64,000 nucleotides of DNA from Veronia nyctiphanis (lineage in GTDB: Bacteria > Pseudomonadota > Gammaproteobacteria > Enterobacterales > Vibrionaceae): contig NZ_PEIB01000010.1 of the NCBI RefSeq assembly GCF_004116385.1, forward strand, positions 62,001 to 126,000, written 5' to 3'. The notes beneath the pieces were generated by a model that saw only the letters and a program-made list of their open reading frames with translations, was not told the DNA's origin and searched no databases. Shown in pieces: positions 19,936 through 28,607 of this stretch; positions within the stretch are counted from its first letter, which is position 1; each line of letters opens with the position of its first letter. Made by a program: the position numbers and the translations under genes.

Positions 19936-20843
19936 TTAGAAATAACCCTGACGTTTTTTAAGTTCCATCGATCCTGACTGATCGTGGTCAATGGCGCGTC
20001 CCTGACGCTCACTGGAGGTAGCCACCAGCATTTCCTCAATGATCGAAGGCAGGGTGTCTGCTTTCGACTCAACGGCACCGGTCAGTGGGTAACAACCCAG
20101 CGTACGGAAACGGACACTGCGCTCTTCGATAGTTTCACCTTCTCTGAGCTCCATACGGTCATCATCGACCATGATCAGCATGCCATCGCGGTCAACAACC
20201 GGGCGTGGCTTGGCCAAATACAATGGAACAATGTCGATGCCTTCGAGATAGATGTATTGCCAGATATCGAGCTCAGTCCAGTTCGACAGAGGGAAAACAC
20301 GGATACTCTCGCCCTTGTTTACCTGACCGTTATAGGTGTGCCACAACTCAGGACGCTGATTTTTTGGGTCCCAGCGGTGGTTTTTGTCACGGAAGCTGTA
20401 AACACGCTCTTTCGCGCGGCTTTTCTCTTCATCACGACGTGCACCGCCGAATGCTGCATCAAAACCGTATTTGTCCAACGCCTGCTTCAGGCCTTGTGTT
20501 TTCATGATGTCAGTGTGCTTCGATGAGCCGTGAACAAATGGGCTACAACCCATTGCCAGCCCTTCCGGGTTCTTGTGAACCAGCAGTTCGAATCCATATT
20601 TTTCCGCTGTTTTGTCGCGGAATTCGATCATTTCGCGGAATTTCCAGTCGGTATCGACGTGCAGCAGTGGAAACGGAATTTTGCCCGGGTAGAAGGCTTT
20701 GCGCGCCAGATGCAGCATCACGGAAGAATCTTTTCCGATTGAGTACATCATTACCGGGTTATCAAATTCAGCGGCCACTTCACGAATGATATGGATGCTT
20801 TCAGCTCAAGTTGTTTGAGGTGAGTCAGGGTCTTGGCTTCCAT
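19936..20843 (-). CDS. cysD: Sulfate adenylyltransferase subunit 2 CysD (one frameshift near the N-terminus)
   Basis: Catalytic subunit of ATP sulfurylase, PAPS-reductase/PP-loop fold. The main frame has [20 protein letters not shown] (PP-loop), [31 protein letters not shown] and [17 protein letters not shown], ending LKKRQGYF. The start lies upstream in another frame: [13 protein letters not shown] begins at 20843, and one base of a doublet near 20805 is missing. Restoring it gives [16 protein letters not shown] as in E. coli. Seven bp before cysN. Confidence 0.93.
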
Positions 20844-20858
20844 TTTTAGAGAGTTTCC

Positions 20859-22282
20859 TTATTCCAGATTTACCACTGCTTGAGTTTCTGTCGCACTTTC
20901 AGCAGCGAAAGAGAATTGCTTGTACCAGTTGAGGGAGTCAGCCAGTTGAACGACCTCACCAACAACGATGAGTGCCGGGGAGCTCGCCTGCTCGGCAATC
21001 AGCTCCAACTCACCCACTGTGCCTCTGAGCACTCTCTGCTCAGCACGGGTGCCGTTTTCAATAATGGCGACGGGGGTGTCTGCCGCGCGGCCATGCGATA
21101 TGAGCTGGTCGCGGATATGGGCGCTTTTCATCAGCCCCATGAAAATCACCAGTGTCTGGTTGCCTCTCGCGAGGGTGCTCCAGTCGAGGGAATCTTTTTC
21201 TTTCTTCAGGTGCCCGGTAATGAACATCACGCTCTGAGCATGATCGCGGTGAGTCAGAGGGATGCCCGCATAAGCAGTAGCACCAGCGGCTGATGTAATG
21301 CCTGGCACGACCTGAAACGGAATACCCGCCTCGGCAACAACCTGCAGCTCTTCACCACCTCGACCAAACATAAACGAATCGCCGCCTTTGAGGCGCACCA
21401 CGCGCTTACCACGGCTGGCGTGTTTAACCAATAGGGCATTGGTTTCTTCCTGCGGGACGCTGTGGAAACCTGCGCGTTTACCGACACAAATCATTTCCGC
21501 ATCGCGGCGGCACAGCTCCAGCACGTCGTCTGAGACAGATAGTCATAAAGGATGACGTCTGCCTGCTGCATTAATTGCAGACCACGCAGTGTCAACAAAC
21601 CCGGGTCGCCCGGGCCTGCACCGACCAACGCAACCTCACCACGCATAGAAACACCCGAAGTCAGGCTCTCCAGTTCTTGCTTAGCATCGTCTTCACGGCC
21701 TGCAGCAACCAGTGAGGAAAAACGGCCATCAAACGCCAATTCCCAGAACTTTCTGCGTCCGGTCAGGGTGGTCACTTTTTCTTTCAGCTTGTCACGGAAT
21801 TCACCGGCAAGAGCAGCCATACGGCCTGTATGCGCGGGGACAAGCGACTCGAGCTTTTCGCGCAGTAAACGAGCCAATACTGGCGCTTTTCCTGCCGAAG
21901 AAATGGCGATGATGATCGGGCTACGATCAACAATTGAGGGGACAATGAAACTGCACTTTGGTGTGTCATCAACCACATTAACCAAGAGCTTCTTTTCTTC
22001 TGCCGCTCTTGAGACTAAGGCATTGACCATAGGTTTGTCGGTCGCCGCGATAGCCAGAAAGACACCATCGAGGCATTCAGGGGAAAAAGGCTGCTCGAGC
22101 CAGGTTAATTCACCTCTCTCAACGGCCTCTTCAATTTCCTTGTCCACTTCTGGTGCAACAAGGGTCACTGCTGCACCTGTTTTAAGCAGCATTCGGGTTT
22201 TTCGCCATGCAACTTCACCACCGCCTACAACGAGACAGCGACGACCACGCAAGTTCGCAAAAATCGGCAAGTACTCCATCAT
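20859..22282 (-). CDS. cysG: Siroheme synthase CysG (one frameshift)
   Basis: Trifunctional enzyme converting uroporphyrinogen III to siroheme, the cofactor of sulfite reductase CysI. The N-terminal precorrin-2 dehydrogenase/ferrochelatase half has [20 protein letters not shown] and [20 protein letters not shown]. The C-terminal uroporphyrin methyltransferase half has [20 protein letters not shown], the [15 protein letters not shown] loop, [20 protein letters not shown] and VAIIENGT. The frame breaks at about 21536, where one base of a GG (coding strand) is lost; restoring it gives [20 protein letters not shown]. First gene of the cys operon; the start MMEYLPIF follows AGGGTGAAG. Confidence 0.93.
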
Positions 22283-22310
22283 CTTCACCCTGTTAACTCC
22301 ATTGCCAGTC

Positions 22311-22345
22311 ACTATAGAGACAGTCCGATATTGCTGGAAATTCTA
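22311..22345 (-). promoter_or_regulatory. Candidate CysB-type activated promoter of the cysG operon
   Basis: On the minus strand a TATAGT -10 lies about 30 bp before the cysG start. At 17 bp the -35 is poor (TTCCAG), and an AT-rich TATAAAAAATGAATATT tract lies further upstream. A weak -35 with AT-rich upstream DNA fits an activator-dependent cys promoter, but CysB sites are degenerate and this is a guess. Confidence 0.3.
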
Positions 22346-22481
22346 AATATTCATTTTTTATAACCAGTTGTATGGGACTGCTTGATTTACGACATAAAGC
22401 TGCAATCAGCGTGCCTGAAATAATGGGGAGGATAGACGTGTAATGCGCGTATTTGCTGTATTAGCGGCAACAAAAACGGTT

Positions 22482-22497
22482 ACGCAAACGATTAAAT
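22482..22497 (+). promoter_or_regulatory. PurR-like half box upstream of cpdB
   Basis: ACGCAAACG is a perfect left half of the PurR operator ACGCAAACGTTTGCGT; the right half (ATTAAAT) is poor. It lies about 100 bp before cpdB, a nucleotide-scavenging gene. Weak evidence. Confidence 0.25.
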
Positions 22498-22518
22498 CAT
22501 GAGATCAAAGTCACAATG
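22497..22518. promoter_or_regulatory. CRP-cAMP site upstream of cpdB
   Basis: TGAGA-N6-TCACA matches the CRP core TGTGA-N6-TCACA at 9 of 10 positions. A TAATAT -10-like hexamer at 22533-22538 puts the site close to a class II position. CRP control would suit a periplasmic cyclic-nucleotide scavenging enzyme. Confidence 0.6.
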
Positions 22519-22597
22519 CAAATATCAATAATTAATATGAAATTCATTTTCATGATACACAAGCCGCAAATTTTCATCCCCCACTGGAGTCTCAACC

Positions 22598-24544
22598 ATG
22601 TTTTCTCTTCGTCCCCTCTCTGTTGCTGTTTTGGGCGGTATCGTTGCTATGAGTCAAACGGCCATCGCCGATACGATTGAACTTCGTGTCATCGAAACCA
22701 CAGATATCCATACCAATGTGATGGATTACGACTACTACAAAGACAAACCAAGCGAGAAAATTGGTCTGGTGCGAGCGGCAACGCTGGTAAAAAGCGCACG
22801 GAATGAAGTCGCTAACAGCCTGTTGGTCGACAACGGCGATTTGCTACAGGGAAGCCCGATGGGTGATTACATGGCAGCAAAAGGCATCAAGGACGGTGAG
22901 ATTCATCCTGTATATAAAGCGATGAACCAGTTGAATTATGAAGTGGGTAATATCGGTAATCACGAATTCAACTACGGTATCGAGTTTCTAAGAAACAGTT
23001 TGTCTGGCGCAGGTTTCCCTTATATCAACGCCAACGTGTTTGATGCAAAAACCGGTGAGCACTATTTCACCCCATACATCATCAAAAGCCACAGCATGAC
23101 GGATACCGACGGCCACAAACACACGGTTAAAGTGGGCTACATTGGCTTCGTACCGCCACAAATCATGGTATGGGATAAGAAAAACCTCGAAGGCAAAGTG
23201 ATTGCCAAAGACATTCTGAAAACGGCAGAAAAACTGGTGCCGGAAATGAAAGCCAAGGGTGCGGATGTGATTGTCGCAATCCCGCACTCTGGCCTCTCTC
23301 GCGCACCCTATAAAGTGATGGCAGAAAACTCTGTTTACTACCTCTCTGAGGTAGAAGGCATTGATGCTATCGCTTTCGGCCACTCACATGCTGTTTTCCC
23401 GGGCAAAGGGTTTGACTACATTCCGGGTGTCGACAATAAAAAAGGCACCATCAATGGCGTTGCGGCTGTTATGCCAGGTCGCTGGGGCAGCCATGTCGGT
23501 ATCATGGATTTGACCTTGAATAACGACAGCGGTAAGTGGCAGGTTGTCGACGGCAACACCCATGCCCGTCCAATCTTCGATGGTAAATCAATGGCCAAAC
23601 CGGACGAAGGTATTCGCTCCGCACTTGAAGACGACCATAAAAACACCCGTGATTTCGTCAACTCTAAAATTGGCCAGTCTAGCGATGAGATGTACAGTTT
23701 CCTGGCGCTGGTGCAGGACGACCCAACAGTTCAGATTGTGAACCTCGCGCAGAAAGATTACGTTGAGCGTTTTATTCAAGGTGACCCTGACCTAGAAGGT
23801 CTGCCAGTGCTGTCAGCTGCAGCCCCTTTCAAAGCGGGCGGTCGTAAAAACGACCCGGCGAACTTTACCGAAGTCGAAGCGGGTGAAATGACATTCCGCA
23901 ATGCAGCAGACCTGTACCTGTATCCAAATATCTTGGTCGCACTGAAAGTAACAGGTAAAGAGGTGAAAGAATGGTTGGAGTGCACGGCGGGTCAGTTTAA
24001 CCAGATTGATCCAAACCAAACTGGCGTTCAGTCACTGATTAACTGGGATGGTTTCCGCACTTACAACTTCGATATCATCGACGGCGTCAACTATCAGGTT
24101 GATGTGACTCAACCTGCCCGCTATGACGGCGAATGTCAGATGATCAATAAAGATTCTCAGCGTATTAAAGTCCTGAACTTCAACGGTAAGCCTATTGACC
24201 CGTCGCAAACCTTCTTGGTCGCAACCAACAACTACCGCGCATATCTGGGTAAATTCCCTGGCACAGGTAAAGACTTCATCGCGTTTGCCGCACCGGACGA
24301 AAACCGCACTGTGCTTGCTGATTACATCAGCCGTATCAGTCGTGAAAAAGGCCAAATCGTACCGAAAGCCGATAACAACTGGTCTTTCTCACCGATTAAG
24401 TCTCACAAAGAGCTGAACATCATGTTTGAAACCTCGCCAAGTAAAAAAGCGACTGACTTTATCAAGCAAAACGGTCAATACCCAATGAGAAAAATGGGAG
24501 AAGATGACACAGGGTTTGCTCAGTACCGCATTGACCTGCAGTAA
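22598..24544 (+). CDS. cpdB: 2',3'-cyclic-nucleotide 2'-phosphodiesterase / 3'-nucleotidase
   Basis: Periplasmic enzyme that converts 2',3'-cyclic nucleotides to nucleosides, allowing external nucleotides to be used. 648 residues, family length. A signal peptide ([15 protein letters not shown], cut after AIA) is followed by a calcineurin-type metallophosphatase domain with [41 protein letters not shown] and [10 protein letters not shown]. The C-terminal 5'-nucleotidase domain has the nucleotide-binding [12 protein letters not shown] and [15 protein letters not shown] segments. Upstream lies a CRP site; downstream a strong terminator. Confidence 0.95.
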   Translation: MFSLRPLSVAVLGGIVAMSQTAIADTIELRVIETTDIHTNVMDYDYYKDKPSEKIGLVRAATLVKSARNEVANSLLVDNGDLLQGSPMGDYMAAKGIKDGEIHPVYKAMNQLNYEVGNIGNHEFNYGIEFLRNSLSGAGFPYINANVFDAKTGEHYFTPYIIKSHSMTDTDGHKHTVKVGYIGFVPPQIMVWDKKNLEGKVIAKDILKTAEKLVPEMKAKGADVIVAIPHSGLSRAPYKVMAENSVYYLSEVEGIDAIAFGHSHAVFPGKGFDYIPGVDNKKGTINGVAAVMPGRWGSHVGIMDLTLNNDSGKWQVVDGNTHARPIFDGKSMAKPDEGIRSALEDDHKNTRDFVNSKIGQSSDEMYSFLALVQDDPTVQIVNLAQKDYVERFIQGDPDLEGLPVLSAAAPFKAGGRKNDPANFTEVEAGEMTFRNAADLYLYPNILVALKVTGKEVKEWLECTAGQFNQIDPNQTGVQSLINWDGFRTYNFDIIDGVNYQVDVTQPARYDGECQMINKDSQRIKVLNFNGKPIDPSQTFLVATNNYRAYLGKFPGTGKDFIAFAAPDENRTVLADYISRISREKGQIVPKADNNWSFSPIKSHKELNIMFETSPSKKATDFIKQNGQYPMRKMGEDDTGFAQYRIDLQ

Positions 24545-24570
24545 CTGAACACTGCATCGTTTACCTCCAA

Positions 24571-24597
24571 ACCACGGCATTGCCGTGGTTTTTTTCT
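24571..24597 (+). terminator. Terminator of cpdB
   Basis: ACCACGGC-ATT-GCCGTGGT followed by seven Ts. Confidence 0.92.
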
Positions 24598-24763
24598 TAT
24601 TTCTCGCTGAAAACTCATCACGCCTGCTATCACTGTAAATATTGCCGGAAAAAACAGCATTCAATGACCTTGTTTTAAAACCGGTAAATCCAGACAGCCC
24701 AAGACGCACCCTAGAATAGAAACGCGCTAGAATAGAAGCCCAAGAAATAAGGACGGACGAATT

Positions 24764-25219
24764 ATGATGCAGTGGATCCCGCTTACCTTCTCCCAACTCT
24801 CTACCCGACAGCTCTACGATATTCTGCGCTTACGCAGTGAGGTGTTTGTTGTCGAGCAAGAGTGTGCTTATCAGGATCTGGACGGCCATGACATGCACGC
24901 CAACACCCTGCATCTGCTTGGCTATCGGGACGATAAGCTGACCGCCTATGCCAGAATACTGGATGAAGGCGTCACCTATCCTGAAGTGGCTATCGGCCGA
25001 GTGGTAACCGCACATACCGAACGGGGCAATGGCGCAGGGCATGAATTGATTGCGCAGGCACTGCTTGAGATCAAAGAGAAGTGGCCAAATCAATCGGTGA
25101 TGATGGGCGCGCAATCTCACCTTGTCGACTTCTACGGCAAACATGGATTTAAGGTCAGCTCAGAAGAATATATGGAGGATGGGATCCCCCATATCGATAT
25201 GACACGAAAGCCAGCTTGA
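24764..25219 (+). CDS. elaA: GNAT-family acetyltransferase ElaA
   Basis: 151-residue GCN5-related N-acetyltransferase matching E. coli ElaA along its length: LYDILRLRSEVFVVEQECAY, the YQDLDGHD segment, VAIGRVVTAHTERGNGAGHE (acetyl-CoA pyrophosphate loop), MGAQSHLVDFYGKHGFK and DGIPHIDMTR. The physiological substrate is not known for the family. Stand-alone between cpdB and the oapA-like gene. Confidence 0.92.
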   Translation: MMQWIPLTFSQLSTRQLYDILRLRSEVFVVEQECAYQDLDGHDMHANTLHLLGYRDDKLTAYARILDEGVTYPEVAIGRVVTAHTERGNGAGHELIAQALLEIKEKWPNQSVMMGAQSHLVDFYGKHGFKVSSEEYMEDGIPHIDMTRKPA

Positions 25220-25243
25220 GTGTTGGCGTCTAACAAAAAGCGT

Positions 25244-25936
25244 CTAGAGTCGACGGAAACTGCCGTCGGCCTGGCGTTTGAACGTCACCGAGTCGCCGGA
25301 CAAGGCAACAACTTTCATTTGTACCACCCTGCCCTGATCATCGCTTTGCATTCTGAGTTCCTGTCCGGGTTTAATCTGGCTCAGTGGCTCGCCTTTACCT
25401 TGCACTTTTATCATCGCGTAAAGGTCAGGCAATGAAAGATCATAACGGCGAAAAATATTGCTGAGCGTATCGCCATCTTTAATTGCATGAGCGATAGCAC
25501 CTGATGCCTTTACAGGGCGGTTAGGTTTTTCAGCGACTGGCCCTTTATTAGACTGAACATCGGTATTTTTCGCTACTGATTTTGTTCGTGTTTCGTCAGT
25601 CTCATTCGACGACAAGTTGCCGATAGGCACCGACTTTCGCTCACCTGATGACGCACTTTCCGTCACATGCTCAGCCGATGGCATAACCTCGTCATTACCC
25701 CAAGGCAAAAACAGCAAAAGCAATAGCACTGCTGAGGCAGTCATCAATCCAATTCGATGGGGCATCGGCAAACGTTGCCAAAACAGCAATCCTTGCTCTT
25801 TCCAAACGGGCATCTTAGTTTTCAGCGTCGACAACGATTCAGTGAGCAAAGCGCGGAACTCTGACAAATTTTTTGTCTGTTTGCGTTTTGCTTTCTTCTT
25901 GCCAGAAATACGCTCTCCTGCGGTTATTCGGCTCAT
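25244..25936 (-). CDS. OapA-family cell-envelope protein with LysM-like C-terminus (YtfB-like)
   Basis: About 230 residues. A basic cytoplasmic N-terminus is followed by the OapA N-terminal motif (LPMPHRIGLM) running into one membrane segment (TASAVLLLLLFLPWG), a Ser/Lys-rich linker, and a C-terminal opacity-associated domain with a LysM-like fold (IKDGDTLSNIFRRYDLSLPD). E. coli YtfB has this architecture, binds glycans and affects cell division. ytfB and fklB are divergent neighbours in E. coli too. The ATG at 25936 is preferred over an upstream GTG at 25984, which would add 16 residues. Confidence 0.85.
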   Translation of the reverse strand: MSRITAGERISGKKKAKRKQTKNLSEFRALLTESLSTLKTKMPVWKEQGLLFWQRLPMPHRIGLMTASAVLLLLLFLPWGNDEVMPSAEHVTESASSGERKSVPIGNLSSNETDETRTKSVAKNTDVQSNKGPVAEKPNRPVKASGAIAHAIKDGDTLSNIFRRYDLSLPDLYAMIKVQGKGEPLSQIKPGQELRMQSDDQGRVVQMKVVALSGDSVTFKRQADGSFRRL

Positions 25937-26029
25937 ACAATTCCCATTGATTATATGCTTTAGTGTATGCGTAAAGTGTCTCACCTGTTATCCTTCCATA
26001 CTTTGATGACCTAAACAAAGAGAGACAAC

Positions 26030-26650
26030 ATGTCTGAAGTAAAACTGGAGACCGTAGAACAAAAAGCAAGCTACGGCATTGGTCTGCAAATGGGCCAACA
26101 ACTGGCTGGCAGCGGTCTGGAAGGCCTGCAAGTTGACGCAATCGCTAAAGGTATCGCCACCTCTCTGGCTGGCAACATGCCAGAACTGGAAGTGGACGAA
26201 ATCAACGATGCACTGCGTGAACTGCACACTAAAGCTGAAGCAGACCGTCAGGAAGCGGCAAAAGAAGCAGCAGCAGAAGGCGAAGCTTTCCTGGCTGAAA
26301 ACGCGAAGCGCGATGCAGTCACCGTTACTGAATCAGGCCTGCAGTACGAAGTACTGGTCGCTGGTGAAGGTGAAGTACCGAGCAGCGACAAGCAAGTACG
26401 TGTTCATTATCACGGTGAGCTGACTGACGGCACTGTTTTCGACAGCTCTGTATCTCGTGGCGAACCTGCTGAATTCCCAGTGACTGGCGTTATCGCTGGT
26501 TGGGTTGAAGCGCTGCAAATGATGCCTGTTGGCTCTAAGTGGAAACTGTTCATCCCTCAGGATCTGGCATACGGTGAGCGTGGCGCTGGCGCTGCAATTC
26601 CTCCGTTTGCTGCTCTGGTATTCGAAGTGGAACTGCTGGATATCCTGTAA
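26030..26650 (+). CDS. fklB: FKBP-type peptidyl-prolyl isomerase FklB
   Basis: 206-residue proline isomerase. The N-terminal helical dimerisation domain ([20 protein letters not shown], then an alanine/glutamate-rich helix) precedes the FKBP domain with [40 protein letters not shown] and [20 protein letters not shown]. Match to E. coli FklB and divergence from the ytfB-like gene support the name. No signal peptide, so cytoplasmic. Confidence 0.94.
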   Translation: MSEVKLETVEQKASYGIGLQMGQQLAGSGLEGLQVDAIAKGIATSLAGNMPELEVDEINDALRELHTKAEADRQEAAKEAAAEGEAFLAENAKRDAVTVTESGLQYEVLVAGEGEVPSSDKQVRVHYHGELTDGTVFDSSVSRGEPAEFPVTGVIAGWVEALQMMPVGSKWKLFIPQDLAYGERGAGAAIPPFAALVFEVELLDIL

Positions 26651-26665
26651 TTCATTCCGAACGCC

Positions 26666-26697
26666 AAAAAGCCAGTCGAATATCGGCTGGCTTTTTT
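26666..26697 (+). terminator. Terminator of fklB
   Basis: AAAAAGCCAG, a 10-nt loop, CTGGC and TTTTTT, 16 bp after the stop. Confidence 0.85.
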
Positions 26698-27072
26698 ATG
26701 CCTGACTCATTATTTATTCTCAGGTTAACCGTACCTTTCTCTGACAAGCGTTGAGCAACAAACGTCTGGCTTCACTCAAACCTTCACCGTACTCTCTTCA
26801 AAATATCTCCGGCTTTACCCCCCTAATCAGAGCAACGTTCGCCGCTTAGTTGCATTAACATAACGAGCAAAAAACACCGAGTAGCAAAAGTATTGTCATT
26901 TGAATTAGGTGTAAAAGTTGGCGACGAATGAGCCAGTATTTAACGTTTTATACACCAACATTTATCACCCCATTACGCATTGTTTGATCTTGATTTTGTT
27001 TTTCGTATGTCTCCGATTTGCTAATTCCATTACCGTTGACGCAAATCAAAAACATCATCAGGAAACTGAGTA
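26698..27072. other. Intergenic region before the lipoprotein peroxidase
   Basis: About 375 bp without a convincing ORF. It must hold the promoter of the gene at 27073; no OxyR-type operator could be recognised by eye. Confidence 0.4.
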
Positions 27073-27690
27073 ATGAACAAGAAACATCTTTTAGCATTCG
27101 CCATTGCGGCCATCGTGTCTGGTTGTGCAAGCAACCCACACTTCGCGACCACAGAACAGTCTTCAGGTCTGGGTAAAGGTCAGGTTGTTACACTGGAAGA
27201 CAACCCGTTTAACCTGTCTGGTAGTGCACTGAACGTCGGTGACGACATGCCTTCTGCACTGCTGAAAGACCAAGCGTTTGGCGATCATGATACTGCTAAA
27301 AACAGCGAACACGTTCGTATCTACAGCATCATGCCATCTATCGACACACCAGTTTGTGACCAACAAGCGCACGAACTCAGTGAGTTCGTTGAAACACACC
27401 CTGAGCCGAACATCGACTTCTATGCCGTGAGTGCGGATACCCCATTTGCGCAGGCGAACTTCAAGAAAGACGCAAAAATCACCGACAAAGTGACTTTCCT
27501 GTCTGACGCACGCAGCCATGACTTTGGTGCTTCAACCGGCACTCAAATCGACGCACTGGGCCTGCTGACCCGAACCATTATCGTGGTAGGTAAAGACAGC
27601 AAAGTCCTGCACATCCAACGTGTACCAGAACTGACAACTGTTCCAGATCTGGTAAAGGCTGTCGAAATCGCTCAAAAAGCGGCGAGCTAA
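27073..27690 (+). CDS. Lipoprotein thiol-peroxidase-like protein lacking the resolving cysteine
   Basis: 205 residues. The N-terminus MNKKHLLAFAIAAIVSGC is a lipoprotein signal with lipobox VSGC (modified Cys18), so the protein is probably membrane-anchored in the periplasm. From about residue 40 it aligns with Tpx peroxiredoxins: FNLSGSALNVGDDMPS, SIMPSIDTPVCDQQAHELSE with the peroxidatic cysteine, and SADTPFAQANF. The resolving cysteine of typical Tpx (RFC in the neighbour) is replaced by NFKKD, so it would act by a 1-Cys mechanism or with another thiol partner. It sits directly upstream of a normal tpx, which suggests duplication and relocation. Confidence 0.85.
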   Translation: MNKKHLLAFAIAAIVSGCASNPHFATTEQSSGLGKGQVVTLEDNPFNLSGSALNVGDDMPSALLKDQAFGDHDTAKNSEHVRIYSIMPSIDTPVCDQQAHELSEFVETHPEPNIDFYAVSADTPFAQANFKKDAKITDKVTFLSDARSHDFGASTGTQIDALGLLTRTIIVVGKDSKVLHIQRVPELTTVPDLVKAVEIAQKAAS

Positions 27691-27846
27691 TTTTACTTTC
27701 GTCATATTCTTGCAGTGCTCAGTAAGCAATTTACTCAGCTCAAAGAGCAAATTGCATATCGCTCACAGAGCAAACATTTAGTCAACAATATGGCGCGCAC
27801 AGAAAACTTTCATTCGTTTGATATTTAATTAATAGAGGTTAATACC

Positions 27847-28344
27847 ATGTCTCAAGTCACTTTCCAGGGTAACCCTGTTTCTGTTTCTGGCACCTTCCCA
27901 GCTGCGGGCCAGCAAGCACCTGAATTCACGTTATGTGCTGCAGATCTGACTGATCTGACGTCAGAAAACCTGAAAGGTAAAAAAGTTGTACTGAATATTT
28001 TCCCAAGTGTCGACACGCCTGTCTGTGCAGCAAGTGTTAAAGCGTTCAACGAGAAAGCAGCATCTAAAGAGAACACCGTTATTCTGTGCATCTCTGCTGA
28101 CCTGCCTTTCGCCACTGGCCGTTTCTGCGCAGCAGAAGGTATTGAAGGTGTGCAAATGGCGTCTTTCTTCCGCAACACTGAATTTGCTGAGGCTTACGGT
28201 GTAAACCTGAACGAAGGCGCACTGAAAGGCCTGGCGACCCGCGCTGTGGTTTGCCTGAACGAAGAAGGTCTGGTTGTTCACGCTGAGCGTGTTGCTGAGA
28301 TCACTGAAGAGCCAAACTACGACGAAGCGCTAGCAGCACTGTAA
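27847..28344 (+). CDS. tpx: Thiol peroxidase Tpx
   Basis: Atypical 2-Cys peroxiredoxin that reduces hydroperoxides with thioredoxin. 165 residues against 168 in E. coli. The peroxidatic cysteine lies in FPSVDTPVCAASVKAFNEKA and the resolving cysteine in SADLPFATGRFCAAEGIEGV. It has an extra cysteine early in the protein (FTLCAADL) and another in the strand before SADLPF (VILCISADL). No signal peptide. An AT-rich 155-bp gap and its own ribosome site separate it from the lipoprotein paralogue. Confidence 0.95.
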   Translation: MSQVTFQGNPVSVSGTFPAAGQQAPEFTLCAADLTDLTSENLKGKKVVLNIFPSVDTPVCAASVKAFNEKAASKENTVILCISADLPFATGRFCAAEGIEGVQMASFFRNTEFAEAYGVNLNEGALKGLATRAVVCLNEEGLVVHAERVAEITEEPNYDEALAAL

Positions 28345-28370
28345 TTGAGTTAGCTTTTCACTTCAGCATG

Positions 28371-28398
28371 AAACCGGGAGCCTCGCTTCCGGTTTTTT
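28371..28398 (+). terminator. Terminator of tpx
   Basis: AAACCGG-AG, loop, CT-CCGGTTTTTT. Confidence 0.85.
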
Positions 28399-28497
28399 AT
28401 GTCTAACCCTCTGATGTTTATTCCTCTCCACTTTCTGATCGAAAATTAATCAAAAAATCGCTTTACCAAAAAGAAACGGTGTTTTATATTCTCGCCC

Positions 28498-28528
28498 CTG
28501 ATTAATTGATCGGTGAATTATTAATCAG
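28498..28528. repeat. Inverted repeat upstream of the Ig-repeat lipoprotein
   Basis: CTGATTAAT and ATTAATCAG, a perfect 9-bp inverted repeat with a 13-nt spacer, about 80 bp before the lipoprotein start. It could be an operator or part of the promoter. Confidence 0.4.
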
Positions 28529-28607
28529 AGAAAAGGACTCGTTGTTATCTAGGGACTGCAGAAAACGAAACATGTCTATCCCTTTTTCGGAAACTAGGTA
28601 ACGTTCA

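Noticed and set aside
19929-20078. Long N-terminal extension of cysN overlapping cysD
   Set aside because: The extra 50 residues are out-of-frame cysD sequence; family homology starts at the ATG near 19928.
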